This document shows, one piece after another, positions 51,847 to 61,547 of a stretch of 64,000 bases of DNA. Where the stretch lies: positions 1-64,000 of the forward strand of contig JAFUWN010000009.1 of the NCBI GenBank assembly GCA_017483465.1, read 5' to 3'. Both the position numbers and the translations under genes were made by a program. The DNA comes from Oscillospiraceae bacterium (lineage in GTDB: Bacteria; Bacillota; Clostridia; Oscillospirales; Ruminococcaceae). The notes beneath the pieces were generated by a model. It made no database searches. It had not been told where the DNA came from and was given only the letters and a program-made list of their open reading frames with translations. Each line of letters begins with the position of its first letter. Positions within the stretch are counted from its first letter, which is position 1.

Positions 51847-53646
51847 TTGAACAATCAGAATTTACACACAAACCGGAATGCAGGGCAGAGTCCGGATTTT
51901 AAACCAAGAAAATATACCCCTGCACAGAATGCCGAACAGAAATTATATCGGAATCCGAAAAGAAATCCGAAATATCATGAACAGCACCGGGCATCGGTAC
52001 GGATTATTCCGCTCGGCGGTCTGAATGAAATCGGCAAGAATATGACCGTATTTGAATGCAGCAATGATATGTTTATTCTCGACTGCGGTCTTGCGTTTCC
52101 GGATGCGGAAATGCCCGGCGTTGATATTGTCATCCCGGATTTTTCTTATGTCATTCATCATAAAGACAAATTAAGAGGCATTGTCATCACACACGGTCAT
52201 GAAGATCATATCGGCGGTCTGGCTTATCTGCTGAAAAAAGTCAATGCACCGGTCTACGGTTCGGCAATGACAATCGGCCTGATCAAGCATAAGCTTGAAG
52301 AACACGGAATCCTGAACAAAGTTCCCCTGCATGTCATGGACGCCCGGAAAACCATGAAAATGGGCTGTATGACAGTAGAATTCATCAAAGTCAATCATTC
52401 GATCCCCGGTTCTATGGGTGTGATCATCTATACCCCTGCCGGTGTGATGGTGCATACCGGAGACTTCAAAGTCGATTTTTCTCCGGTAGACGGCGAACGG
52501 ATTGATTTAGGCCGTTTCGGAGAACTCGGCAACAAAGGCGTTCTCGCACTGATGGCAGATTCTACCAATGCCGAACGTGCCGGCTATACGCCCTCAGAAA
52601 GCAAAGTCGGGGCATCGTTCGAGAAATTATTTGCCAAAGCCGGAAACCGGAGAATTATTATTGCAACTTTTTCATCCAATATTCATAGAGTACAGCAGAT
52701 CATCAATATGGCTGCCAAGACCAAACGAAAAGTTGCTGTCCTCGGCCGGAGCATGGTCAATGTCATTGCCACGGCTCTGGAGCTGGGGTATCTCGAAGTT
52801 CCGAAAAATATTATCATTGATATTGAAACAATTGATCAGTATGCCCCGGAACAGCTTGTGCTGATTACAACCGGAAGCCAGGGCGAGCCGATGTCTGCTC
52901 TCACGAGAATGGCAATGCATGACCATAACAAAATCAATATCACGCCATTGGATTTTATTATTCTCTCAGCGACTCCGATTCCCGGAAATGAAAAGCATGT
53001 GACAAAAGTCGTCAATGAATTATTAAAATCCGGTGCGGAAGTCATCTATGAATCCATGTATGATGTCCATGTTTCCGGCCATGCCTGTCAGGAAGAACTG
53101 AAACTCATGCTTGCTCTGACAAGACCGAAATTCTTTATCCCCATGCACGGAGAATATAAACATCTTGTCAAGCACAGGGGGCTTGCTCTGGAAATGGGCA
53201 TTCCGAAAGAAAATATCCTGCTTGCCTCGATCGGCAACGTGATCGAAACCGACGGCAGTACCATGCAGATTGTCGGTCAGGTACCGGCCGGCCGGACTCT
53301 GGTCGACGGCCTGGGTGTCGGCGATGTCGGCTCGATCGTGCTCCGGGACAGAAAACATCTTTCTGAAGACGGCCTGATTATTATCATCATCGGTATTCAG
53401 AAAACAACAAACGAAATTGTTGCCGGTCCTGATATTGTCTCCCGTGGCTTTGTCTATGTCCGTGAAGCCGAAGATATGATGGTACAGGCAAAACTGCTCA
53501 TGAAGCGTGTTCTTGACGGCTGTTCCTATGCCGAACTCAGAGAATGGGCCTCTCTCAAAACCAAACTCCGTGACAAGATGTCAGAATTTATTTTTGAACA
53601 GACAAAGCGCAGTCCTATGATTCTGCCGATTATCATGGAAATCTGA
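51847..53646 (+). CDS. rnj: Ribonuclease J
   Basis: 599 residues from TTG 51847, which has ACGAGG 6 bases upstream. A basic, disordered N terminus (1-50) leads to the metallo-beta-lactamase domain with VRIIPLGGLNEIGKNM and the zinc motif HGHEDHIGG (116-124), a beta-CASP domain (ATFSSNIHRVQQI; HVSGHACQEELKLM; MHGEYKHL), and the C-terminal domain. The enzyme does 5'-to-3' exo- and endonucleolytic mRNA decay. The same frame is open back to ATG 51625 (673 residues), but that start has no ribosome site. It heads an operon with gdpP, rplI, dnaB and tilS, and precedes gdpP by 38 bases. Confidence 0.93.
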   Translation: MNNQNLHTNRNAGQSPDFKPRKYTPAQNAEQKLYRNPKRNPKYHEQHRASVRIIPLGGLNEIGKNMTVFECSNDMFILDCGLAFPDAEMPGVDIVIPDFSYVIHHKDKLRGIVITHGHEDHIGGLAYLLKKVNAPVYGSAMTIGLIKHKLEEHGILNKVPLHVMDARKTMKMGCMTVEFIKVNHSIPGSMGVIIYTPAGVMVHTGDFKVDFSPVDGERIDLGRFGELGNKGVLALMADSTNAERAGYTPSESKVGASFEKLFAKAGNRRIIIATFSSNIHRVQQIINMAAKTKRKVAVLGRSMVNVIATALELGYLEVPKNIIIDIETIDQYAPEQLVLITTGSQGEPMSALTRMAMHDHNKINITPLDFIILSATPIPGNEKHVTKVVNELLKSGAEVIYESMYDVHVSGHACQEELKLMLALTRPKFFIPMHGEYKHLVKHRGLALEMGIPKENILLASIGNVIETDGSTMQIVGQVPAGRTLVDGLGVGDVGSIVLRDRKHLSEDGLIIIIIGIQKTTNEIVAGPDIVSRGFVYVREAEDMMVQAKLLMKRVLDGCSYAELREWASLKTKLRDKMSEFIFEQTKRSPMILPIIMEI

Positions 53647-53684
53647 GCAGCTGCATTTCAGATTCAGGAAAGGGGTGTGAAAGG

Positions 53685-55631
53685 TTGAAACCCAAGTATC
53701 ATGCAGCACTCTGGGGGCTGACCATACTGCTGCTTCTGCTGACTGTCATCACAGCAGCAGTCTTATATCACAGCGGTACAAAATACAGTTTTCTGTACAG
53801 TCTGCCGGCATTTCTGCTTGTGGGTGTCACCGGATTTACACTCCTTGACTCGCACAGAAACCGCATCCGATATATTGCCCGGCTCAACAAAGAATGCACC
53901 GAAGCCGAACTTGCTACATTCCAGCAGCTTGATATGGGGCTGTGTGTTCTGGATGAAGAAGGCATTCTTCTGCATTATAACGAATATTTCAGCGAACATA
54001 TTCTCGATGCCGAAGACATGTTCGGCCGGGAACTCGGCAGTTTTCTGCCTTTGAATACTTCTCTGGATTTTCAGGAAATTCACTGGCAGGACTGTTATTA
54101 TCAGGTCAGAGCTGTTTCCTATCAGGGACAGGAAAAAAATCTGACTGCATTTCTCTGGAGAGATATTACAGAACTTGAAAAAATCAGACAGGATTATCAT
54201 AATTCCCGTCCCTGTGTCATGTTGATTATTGTCGATAACTATGAAGATTTAATCCAGAATGCCAAAGAAAGTGTCCGTCTTGAGCTGAGTGCTTCGATTG
54301 AAAAACTGCTTGAACAGTTTATTTCTCAGACCAACGGCATTCTCAAGCGGCTCCGGAACGATAAATTTATTGCCGTTCTTGAAGAAGAACATGTGCAGGC
54401 TCTGATTGCAGAAAAATTCCGGATTCTGGACGATGCCCGCAATATTCATGCCGATGACAAGAACTGTGTGACATTCTCGATCGGCGTGGGTGCAGGTGCG
54501 GTCAATATGCAGGAAAGTGAAACCTGGGCGGGTCAGTGTCTGGATATGGCTCTTGGCCGGGGAGGAGATCAGGCCGCTGTCAAATCTGATGAAGGCTTCC
54601 GGTTTTTCGGCGGTGTCTCCAAAGGTGTCGAGAAAAAATCCAGAGCTAAAACCAGAATTATCGCCCAGGCCATTCAGGATTTAATCCTGAACAGCTCGAA
54701 TGTTTATCTGATGGGTCACAGATTTGGTGATCTGGATTCCATCGGCTCGGCCTGCGGTCTTGCCGGAGCGGTCAGACTGATGGAAATCCCTGTGAATGTT
54801 GTAGTGGATCCGGAAAAGAATCTCTCAAAACAGCTGATTTCTCTTGCCGAAGCAGATCTCGGAAAAGATCTGTTTCTGACTCCGCAGCAGGCAATTGATA
54901 CCATCACGGATGATACACTTCTGATTATTGTCGATACGCATAACAAAGACATTCTGGAGAGTCAGAAATTATATCAGTCTGCCAAAAAAGTTGTTGTGAT
55001 TGACCATCACAGAAAAAATGTCAATTATGTAGACAATGCCGTTGTTTTTCATCATGAGCCTTATGCCTCTTCTGCCTGTGAGATGGTAACGGAACTGATT
55101 CAATATTTCAAGCTTGATCAGGCTGTCAGCTCCTGCTGTGCGGACTGTCTGCTTTCCGGCATCATGCTAGATACGAAAAATTTCGTCATGCGTACCGGAG
55201 TCCGGACGTTTGAAGCCGCCGCCTATCTGAAAAAAATCGGTGCAGATACGGTAAAAGTCAAAGGCCTGTTCTCCGGTTCGATTGAAGCCTATAAAAGCCG
55301 TGCAGAAATTGTCGGTTCGGCTGAGATTATCGGCTGTCATGCAGTCGCCATTGCTCCGGAAAGAACACCGGAAGTCCGTCTTGTTGCACCCCAGGCCGCT
55401 GATGAATTACTAAGCATTTCGCATGTAGATGCCGCTTTTGTCATTTATGCCGTTCAGGACTCTGTTTCGGTTTCCGCCCGTTCGTTAGGAGCTGTCAATG
55501 TACAGGTGATTATGGAACAGCTCGGCGGCGGCGGTCATCAGACAATGGCTGCCACACAGATACAGAACAGTACGCCGGAAGAAGTAAAACAACAGCTTCT
55601 TGCCGTGCTTGCCGAACTCCCGGCAGATTAA
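53685..55631 (+). CDS. gdpP: Cyclic-di-AMP phosphodiesterase, GdpP type
   Basis: 648 residues from a TTG start preceded by AGGGGTG. Two membrane helices (about 6-28 and 36-53), a PAS-like sensor (about 75-165), a degenerate GGDEF domain (about 170-300), then DHH (VYLMGHRFGDLDSIGS, IIVDTHNK, VVVIDHHRKN) and DHHA1 (EQLGGGGHQTMAA). It hydrolyses c-di-AMP to pApA, which governs potassium, osmolyte and wall homeostasis. The order gdpP-rplI-dnaB is classical in Firmicutes. Confidence 0.95.
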   Translation: MKPKYHAALWGLTILLLLLTVITAAVLYHSGTKYSFLYSLPAFLLVGVTGFTLLDSHRNRIRYIARLNKECTEAELATFQQLDMGLCVLDEEGILLHYNEYFSEHILDAEDMFGRELGSFLPLNTSLDFQEIHWQDCYYQVRAVSYQGQEKNLTAFLWRDITELEKIRQDYHNSRPCVMLIIVDNYEDLIQNAKESVRLELSASIEKLLEQFISQTNGILKRLRNDKFIAVLEEEHVQALIAEKFRILDDARNIHADDKNCVTFSIGVGAGAVNMQESETWAGQCLDMALGRGGDQAAVKSDEGFRFFGGVSKGVEKKSRAKTRIIAQAIQDLILNSSNVYLMGHRFGDLDSIGSACGLAGAVRLMEIPVNVVVDPEKNLSKQLISLAEADLGKDLFLTPQQAIDTITDDTLLIIVDTHNKDILESQKLYQSAKKVVVIDHHRKNVNYVDNAVVFHHEPYASSACEMVTELIQYFKLDQAVSSCCADCLLSGIMLDTKNFVMRTGVRTFEAAAYLKKIGADTVKVKGLFSGSIEAYKSRAEIVGSAEIIGCHAVAIAPERTPEVRLVAPQAADELLSISHVDAAFVIYAVQDSVSVSARSLGAVNVQVIMEQLGGGGHQTMAATQIQNSTPEEVKQQLLAVLAELPAD

Positions 55632-55695
55632 TCATGATAATTAATTTTATTAATTATAAATTTATTTTACTTAGCAGAAAGGATGAAGATTTCCG

Positions 55696-56142
55696 ATGAA
55701 AGTTATTTTTATTCAGGATGTCAAAGGCTCTGCCAAAAAAGGCGATATGAAAGAAGTCGCCGACGGCTATGCCCGCAATATGCTTCTGAAAAAAGGTCTT
55801 GCTGTTGAAGCCACTCCTGAAAATATCAACAAGCTTCAGGGGCAGAAAGCTTCCGCACAGCACAAAAAAGACGTAGAAAAGCAGAATGCCGAAGAAATCA
55901 AAGCTGTCATCGACGGCAAAACGGTAACAATTAAAGCCAAGGCCGGCACCGGCAGCAGACTGTTCGGTTCTGTGACATCTGCACAGATCGCTCAGGAACT
56001 CGAAAAACAGTACGGCCAGAAAATTGACAAGAAAAAAATCGGCCTGAAATCAGAAATCAAGGCATTCGGCAGTTTTTCTGCGGAAATCCGCCTGTATACC
56101 GGAATTTCAGCCAATATCGGCATTGAAGTCATCGAAGCATAA
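55696..56142 (+). CDS. rplI: 50S ribosomal protein L9
   Basis: 148 residues, standard length. The N-terminal RNA-binding domain has [20 protein letters not shown] and the signature [13 protein letters not shown], followed by the long connecting helix and the C-terminal domain. It binds 23S rRNA at the L1 stalk base. GAAAGGATG lies upstream. A hairpin follows the gene and may attenuate dnaB. Confidence 0.97.
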   Translation: MKVIFIQDVKGSAKKGDMKEVADGYARNMLLKKGLAVEATPENINKLQGQKASAQHKKDVEKQNAEEIKAVIDGKTVTIKAKAGTGSRLFGSVTSAQIAQELEKQYGQKIDKKKIGLKSEIKAFGSFSAEIRLYTGISANIGIEVIEA

Positions 56143-56148
56143 CATCAC

Positions 56149-56176
56149 GGGCGGCATTCTGAAAGCCGCCCTTTAT
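56149..56176 (+). terminator. Hairpin between rplI and dnaB (attenuator-like)
   Basis: 7-bp GC-rich stem GGGCGGC/GCCGCCC, 9-base loop, then TTTATTC. The short T tract suggests partial read-through, letting rplI be made in excess of dnaB. Confidence 0.6.
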
Positions 56177-56196
56177 TCAGGGAAAGGGGAGTATTT

Positions 56197-57537
56197 ATGC
56201 CTGATTTTGAACAGCTCAGTATGCCTTACAGTCTGGATGCAGAACAGACAATCTTAGGAGCAATTCTAATTGATTCAGATTCTCTCGGCATGGTAATGGA
56301 ACAGATCAAGCCGGAGTGCTTCTATGTCGAACAGCACAGGGCATTGTTTACTGTCATCACAACAATGGCCGCTTCCGGACATCATATTGATGCTATCACA
56401 GTTCTGGATAAAGCCGTGAATGCACATATTTTCGAGAATGCCGCAGAAGGAAGGAATTATCTTGCCAATCTGGTGGAGCTTGTTCCGACTACGGCAAATC
56501 TGGCAAGTTACTGTAAAATTGTTGCGAATAAATATTATATCCGCTCTCTTGCAGAAACAGCACAGAAAATTCTGCATGATATTCAGAACGGCGAAACCAA
56601 TGCACAAATGCTGCTTGACAGTGCCGAACAGCAGATTTTTTCAATCCGTCAGGGCAGAGATATCAGCGGTCTGACACCCATCCGGGAGGTCGTAGCAGAT
56701 ACTTATAATCAGATCGGCCGTCTTGCAGGGCCTGACAGGGAAAAATACAAAGGCATGGGCACAGGCTTTGCTTATCTGGACAGCCTGATTTCCGGTCTGA
56801 ACAAATCTGATCTGATTCTGGTCGCTGCCCGTCCGGCAATGGGGAAAACCGCCTTTGCATTGAATCTGGCTCAGAACGTAGCGAAAACCCATCCGGACGA
56901 AGCTGTCTGCATTTTCTCACTGGAAATGCCGAGAACACAGCTGGCTGCCCGTTTATTATCCACCTCTGCACAGGTGGATTCCAATAAACTCCGCAACGGC
57001 AGACTCAGCGGTGATGACTGGCTCCGGCTGGCCGCAGGTGCAAGCTATCTGAGCAATATGCCGATTTATATTGATGATACCGCAAGTATCACCGTACCGC
57101 AGATCAAGGCCAAACTCCGGAGAATCAAGAATCTCGGACTTGTGGTAATTGATTATCTCGGCCTGATTCAGAGTACGCTCAGAACCGAAAATAAAGTCCA
57201 GGTTGTTGCAGAAATTACCCGTCAGCTCAAGATCATGGCAAAAGAACTCAACGTACCTGTGATTTTATTATCCCAGCTTTCCAGAGGCCCGGAAAGCCGT
57301 ACAGATAAAAGGCCGATGCTTTCTGATCTGCGTGATTCCGGCTCAATCGAACAGGATGCCGATATTGTGTTATTTCTCTATCGTGATGCGTATTATAATA
57401 AGGACAGCAAAACACCGAACGTAGCAGAATGCATTGTTGCTAAAAACCGCCACGGAGAATGCGGTACAGCTAATCTGATCTGGGACGGACAGTTCACAAG
57501 ATTTTCTTCTATGGAGAAATCCGATGCATCCGCCTGA
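56197..57537 (+). CDS. dnaB: Replicative DNA helicase
   Basis: 446 residues, standard. The N-terminal domain begins PYSLDAEQTILGAIL, and the RecA-like motor holds Walker A in ARPAMGKTAFALNLA, FSLEMPRTQLAARLL, Walker B VVIDYLGLIQ, and the late motif DLRDSGSIEQDADIVLFL. It unwinds DNA ahead of the fork. It overlaps tilS by 14 bases and has GGAAAGGGGA upstream. Confidence 0.97.
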   Translation: MPDFEQLSMPYSLDAEQTILGAILIDSDSLGMVMEQIKPECFYVEQHRALFTVITTMAASGHHIDAITVLDKAVNAHIFENAAEGRNYLANLVELVPTTANLASYCKIVANKYYIRSLAETAQKILHDIQNGETNAQMLLDSAEQQIFSIRQGRDISGLTPIREVVADTYNQIGRLAGPDREKYKGMGTGFAYLDSLISGLNKSDLILVAARPAMGKTAFALNLAQNVAKTHPDEAVCIFSLEMPRTQLAARLLSTSAQVDSNKLRNGRLSGDDWLRLAAGASYLSNMPIYIDDTASITVPQIKAKLRRIKNLGLVVIDYLGLIQSTLRTENKVQVVAEITRQLKIMAKELNVPVILLSQLSRGPESRTDKRPMLSDLRDSGSIEQDADIVLFLYRDAYYNKDSKTPNVAECIVAKNRHGECGTANLIWDGQFTRFSSMEKSDASA

Positions 57538-58891
57538 GGCAGTCAGAACGTTTCTGGACAAGTATCAGATTCAGAATACGCATATCACCTGTGCATTATC
57601 CGGCGGAGCAGACAGTGTTTGTTTATTATACTGCCTGCTGAAATATCAGAAAAAATATCATCTGGAAATTTCAGCGATACACATTCAGCATAATCTGCGT
57701 GGGGAAGAGAGTCTCCGGGATGAAAATTTCTGCCGTTCACTGTGTGAAGCGTTCAGGATTTCTCTGAAAGTGATTTCTGTCGATGTACAGGCTTATCAGC
57801 AGCAGCACGGCATTTCAGTTGAGACCGCCGCCCGTGAATGCCGGTATCAGGCTTTTGCAGAACATGCCAGGGGTCTTGTTGCCACGGCACATACTGCATC
57901 TGATCAGCTGGAAACCGTACTTTTCCGGCTTGCGAGAGGTACAGGCACAAAAGGGCTCTGCGGCATTCCTGAACGCCGTGGAAATTATATCCGGCCTTTA
58001 TTGCAGTCCGGCCGGAAAGAAATTGAAACATTCCTGTCTGATCAGAATCTTGTCTATATCACAGATTCTACTAATCTCGATACGGTCTATACAAGAAATT
58101 TCATCCGGCATAAGATCACCCCGCTGTTTTCAGAGCTTTGTCCGAACGGTGCGGAACATTCTGTTTCTATGATGACAGATATTCTCACACAGGAAGAAAA
58201 TTTTCTGGAGCAGACTGCTCAGGCTGTTTATATTCAGCATTATAAAAATCATACCATGCAGAATCTGGACAGTCTTCATCCGGCATTACAAAGACGCTGT
58301 ATTGCTCTGTTTCTGGAGGAAAATCAGATCAAGCCGGATTACCGCATGATTCTCATGATTCAGAAAATAATTTCTCATGGCGGTCAGGCTGAAATCATCC
58401 GAGGCAAAATCACAGCCCGAGTCAGTCAGCATATTTTATTTCTGGAAAAACAGCGTTCTGAGATTTCTGAAAAGATTCTGCAAATCGGCGAAAATCAGCT
58501 TTTTCCGGAATATCTTGTCAAAACGGAACTGATCACAAGAAAAAATTCTGCTGAATTTGAAAAAATTCACACATTGTTTGCAAATTCTGCTTTGGATTAT
58601 GATATAATAAAAGGGTCCGCAGTTCTGCATGACAGAAAAAACGGCCTGCACTTCCGGCCGGCCGGAAAAATGCATACAGTTTCTGTTAAGAAATGGCTTC
58701 AGACACAGCCCGTTTCAGAAAGAAAATATCTGCATTATCTCTCGGATGAAAACGGTCTGCTCTGGGTGCAGAATCTGGGCATTGCCGAACGTGCCGCCGT
58801 CACAAAAGCGACACGGCATATGCTGATTCTGCATGTTCACAGAACTGACACGGAATCAACATCAGACTATCACAATTCTGATGTATACTAA
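57524..58891 (+). CDS. tilS: tRNA(Ile)-lysidine synthase
   Basis: 455 residues. It modifies C34 of the tRNA-Ile CAU anticodon to lysidine, essential for AUA decoding. The PP-loop is LSGGADSVCLLYCLL at the N terminus; IQHNLRGEESLRDENFC, TAHTASDQLETVLFRLARGTG and the long C-terminal part complete the family pattern. It lies between dnaB and ftsH; the usual hpt between tilS and ftsH is missing. Confidence 0.95.
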   Translation: MHPPEAVRTFLDKYQIQNTHITCALSGGADSVCLLYCLLKYQKKYHLEISAIHIQHNLRGEESLRDENFCRSLCEAFRISLKVISVDVQAYQQQHGISVETAARECRYQAFAEHARGLVATAHTASDQLETVLFRLARGTGTKGLCGIPERRGNYIRPLLQSGRKEIETFLSDQNLVYITDSTNLDTVYTRNFIRHKITPLFSELCPNGAEHSVSMMTDILTQEENFLEQTAQAVYIQHYKNHTMQNLDSLHPALQRRCIALFLEENQIKPDYRMILMIQKIISHGGQAEIIRGKITARVSQHILFLEKQRSEISEKILQIGENQLFPEYLVKTELITRKNSAEFEKIHTLFANSALDYDIIKGSAVLHDRKNGLHFRPAGKMHTVSVKKWLQTQPVSERKYLHYLSDENGLLWVQNLGIAERAAVTKATRHMLILHVHRTDTESTSDYHNSDVY

Positions 58892-58903
58892 ATCATCAAA
58901 AAA

Positions 58904-58930
58904 TTAGCAGTCTCACTTTGAGAGTGCCAA
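58904..58930 (+). promoter_or_regulatory. CIRCE-like inverted repeat before ftsH
   Basis: TTAGCAGTC, nine bases, GAGTGCCAA: 16 of 18 arm positions match the HrcA operator TTAGCACTC-N9-GAGTGCTAA with the exact spacing. The spacer also pairs (TCTCA/TGAGA), giving a 12-position stem with two mismatches and TTTTT after it, so a tilS terminator is a real alternative. A possible promoter TTGAGA (58918-58923), 16 bases, TATTAT (58940-58945) has its -35 inside the repeat, which favours an operator. Confidence 0.5.
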
Positions 58931-58985
58931 TTTTTCAGATATTATTTATTCTACAGAAAGTCAAAGTCAAAAAGGAGTGAAGCAC

Positions 58986-60893
58986 TTGACACCAAAAAGA
59001 AGCAGAGGCATTGCAGCCTATCTGATTATCGCAGCATTGCTGATTTTCCTTGCAGTCTATATGCTGCCCCGCCTCAACGAGAAAGAACCGGAATACACAT
59101 ATTCAGAGATCGTTTCGCATTTTGATAATCTTGAAGTCAAAGAGTATACACTCGATCTGGGAACAGGTGAACTGAATCTGACACTTAATGATAATGATGA
59201 AGTCACTTATTCTGTTCCGAATGTTTCTCTTTTCCTGAACGATACGGAAGATTACAGAATCAAGTATAACGAGAAAAATCCGGATGCTCCTCTGGAACAG
59301 GATTATTACAAGATTACAGACAATTCCTGGCTGATTACCTATGTTCCGACATTGATTATACTGGTCATGGGTATTGTGCTGTTTGTGTTCATGATGCGTC
59401 AGGCAGGGGGAACCAAATACACGAATTTCGGAAAGGCCAATATCAAGACACAGGCCGACAGCAAAAAGGCAACGTTCAAAGATGTTGCCGGTGCGGATGA
59501 AGAAAAATTCGAGATGGCCGAAATCGTGGATTTTCTTAAAAATCCGAGAAAATATGCCGAAATCGGTGCAAGAATCCCGAAAGGCGTTCTGCTGTTAGGC
59601 CCTCCCGGAACCGGTAAAACTCTGCTTGCAAGAGCAGTCGCCGGAGAAGCAGGCTGTCCGTTCTATCCGATTTCCGGTTCTGATTTCGTGGAAATGTTTG
59701 TCGGTGTCGGTGCCTCACGAGTGCGTGACCTGTTCGATACGGCAAAGAGAAACGCTCCCTCTATTATTTTTATTGATGAAATCGATGCAGTCGGCCGTCA
59801 CAGAGGTGCAGGCCTCGGCGGCGGTCATGACGAACGTGAACAGACCCTGAACCAGCTGCTCGTGGAAATGGACGGCTTTACCGGAAATGAGAGCGTGATC
59901 GTCATTGCTGCGACAAACAGACGTGATATTCTTGACCCTGCTTTGCTCCGTCCAGGCAGATTTGACAGACAAATCGTTGTCGGCTATCCGGATATCAAAG
60001 GCAGAGAAGATATTCTGAAAGTGCATACCAAAGGCAAGCCCCTTGCTCCGGATGTCAATCTGACAGATATTGCCAAAACAACAGTCGGCTTTACCGGTGC
60101 GGATTTAGAGAATCTCACAAACGAAGCCGCTCTGCTTGCCGCAAGAGCCAACAGAAAATCAATCACCAATCAGGATATTGCAGAAGCAACAATCAAAGTC
60201 GTAGCAGGCCCTGAAAAGAAATCCAGAGTCAAAACCGAACGGGAAGTGAAACTGACTGCTTATCACGAAGCCGGTCATGCAATCTGCACATATTACTGCC
60301 CGCATCAGGATAAAGTGCATCAGATCTCGATCATTCCCAGAGGTATGGCCGGAGGCTATACGCTGTCACTTCCGGAACATGATAAATCTTATAACAGTCT
60401 GAAAGAAATGCATGAAGAAATTATCGTTCTGCTCGGCGGACGGGTTGCCGAAAAGCTGATCATGGATGATATTTCAACAGGTGCCTCCAACGATCTGGAA
60501 CGTGCTACCCAGACCGCAAGAAACATGATTACCCGCTACGGATTCAGCGAAAAGCTAGGCCCTGTTGTCTATGGCAACGATCAGAGCGAACCGTTTCTCG
60601 GACGTGATTTCAGCAGTACGCCGAATTATTCCAATGAAGTAGCCGCTGAAATCGATGCCGAAATCAGAAACTTCGTAGAACAGGGTTATGCTAAGGCAGA
60701 AGAAATTCTCCGTACACATATTGATCAGCTGCATACTGTCGCACAGTATCTGATCAGACATGAGAAAATCGAAGGCCCTGACTTTGAAAAGCTCATGAAA
60801 GGCGAATCTCTGGATTTTCCGGAGGAATCTCCGGCAGAACCGGAACAGCCTAAAACAGATTTAACCAAATCGGAAAAGCCTGAAAGTTTTTAA
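58986..60893 (+). CDS. ftsH: ATP-dependent zinc metalloprotease FtsH
   Basis: 635 residues from TTG 58986, chosen over GTG 58977 because AAGGAG (58972-58977) overlaps the latter and is 8 bases from the former. Two membrane helices (about 8-26 and 115-137) flank an extracytoplasmic domain; the AAA module has Walker A GPPGTGKT (205-212), [11 protein letters not shown] and the [22 protein letters not shown]; the zinc motif is HEAGH (427-431). It degrades misassembled membrane proteins and regulators. A CIRCE-like repeat upstream suggests heat-shock control. Confidence 0.97.
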   Translation: MTPKRSRGIAAYLIIAALLIFLAVYMLPRLNEKEPEYTYSEIVSHFDNLEVKEYTLDLGTGELNLTLNDNDEVTYSVPNVSLFLNDTEDYRIKYNEKNPDAPLEQDYYKITDNSWLITYVPTLIILVMGIVLFVFMMRQAGGTKYTNFGKANIKTQADSKKATFKDVAGADEEKFEMAEIVDFLKNPRKYAEIGARIPKGVLLLGPPGTGKTLLARAVAGEAGCPFYPISGSDFVEMFVGVGASRVRDLFDTAKRNAPSIIFIDEIDAVGRHRGAGLGGGHDEREQTLNQLLVEMDGFTGNESVIVIAATNRRDILDPALLRPGRFDRQIVVGYPDIKGREDILKVHTKGKPLAPDVNLTDIAKTTVGFTGADLENLTNEAALLAARANRKSITNQDIAEATIKVVAGPEKKSRVKTEREVKLTAYHEAGHAICTYYCPHQDKVHQISIIPRGMAGGYTLSLPEHDKSYNSLKEMHEEIIVLLGGRVAEKLIMDDISTGASNDLERATQTARNMITRYGFSEKLGPVVYGNDQSEPFLGRDFSSTPNYSNEVAAEIDAEIRNFVEQGYAKAEEILRTHIDQLHTVAQYLIRHEKIEGPDFEKLMKGESLDFPEESPAEPEQPKTDLTKSEKPESF

Positions 60894-60903
60894 TCACAAA
60901 ATC

Positions 60904-60940
60904 AGCCCGGAAGTCAGACTTCCGGGCTTTTGTTATTTTT
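60904..60940. terminator. Bidirectional terminator after ftsH
   Basis: 11-bp perfect stem AGCCCGGAAGT/ACTTCCGGGCT with loop CAG, then TTTTG and TTATTTTT; it also ends the convergent membrane-protein gene. Confidence 0.9.
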
Positions 60941-61406
60941 CTATATGTTTCCGTCTGATCACAGCAATGGCTGTCATATAGACTGCCATAGCAAGGGGGA
61001 ATCCAAAAACTGTAAAATTCATCAGTATTTCCGGTTTCATATTATCTGTGAGGCCTAAAATAAAAAGAAAAACAAATACTAAAGCGATCATCATCAGAAC
61101 TGAAAACAGCAGGGCTATTAAAATATATAATATTCTGATTTTTATACTGCATGTATCTAAAATATCAATTCGTTCCGATAAAAAATATTGATAAGAAAAG
61201 ATCAGATACCCTGCATAGATACAAAATCCTAATATATAAAAAAAGAAATGATAGGAATAATTCGCCCCGCTGAAAATGATATCTGCATAATCACCGGTAT
61301 ATCCCCTGCCGATCATCTGAATCATCGCCGATACGCAGGCAATTACTATAGTCACTAACAGATACAGGCATTCGAGGCCTAAAAATTTTAAATATAATTT
61401 TCTCAT
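60933..61406 (-). CDS. Four-helix membrane protein, unknown
   Basis: 157 residues starting MRKLYLKFLGLECLYLLVTI. Helices near 8-28, 52-74, 90-115 and 125-147; the basic ends are cytosolic by the positive-inside rule. ATG 61406 is selected by CAGGAG 7 bases upstream; the longer frame to 61454 reaches the promoter. No family recognised. Its consensus promoter lies back to back with the spoVAD region. Confidence 0.75.
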   Translation of the reverse strand: MRKLYLKFLGLECLYLLVTIVIACVSAMIQMIGRGYTGDYADIIFSGANYSYHFFFYILGFCIYAGYLIFSYQYFLSERIDILDTCSIKIRILYILIALLFSVLMMIALVFVFLFILGLTDNMKPEILMNFTVFGFPLAMAVYMTAIAVIRRKHIEK

Positions 61407-61442
61407 TTTACATCTCCTGAATTTATGATTTTGATTAATCAT

Positions 61443-61471
61443 ATTATATCTCAATATTGTCTTTCTGTCAA
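61443..61471 (-). promoter_or_regulatory. Sigma-A promoter of the membrane-protein gene
   Basis: TTGACA (61466-61471) and TATAAT (61443-61448) on the minus strand, 17 bases apart. Confidence 0.85.
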
Positions 61472-61482
61472 TAAGATTCTGT

Positions 61483-61511
61483 GTATAAACTAAAAACTTT
61501 CAGGAATACTA
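61483..61511 (+). promoter_or_regulatory. Candidate sigma-G promoter of spoVAD-spoVAE
   Basis: GTATA (61483-61487), 17 bases, AATACTA (61505-61511), close to the forespore sigma-G pattern GNATR/CATNNTA. No sigma-A-type boxes are present. A TTCAGGAA/TTCCTGAA inverted repeat overlaps the -10. Confidence 0.5.
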
Positions 61512-61547
61512 ATTGCAGTCAGAAAATTCCTGAAGGAGGTTTTTATT

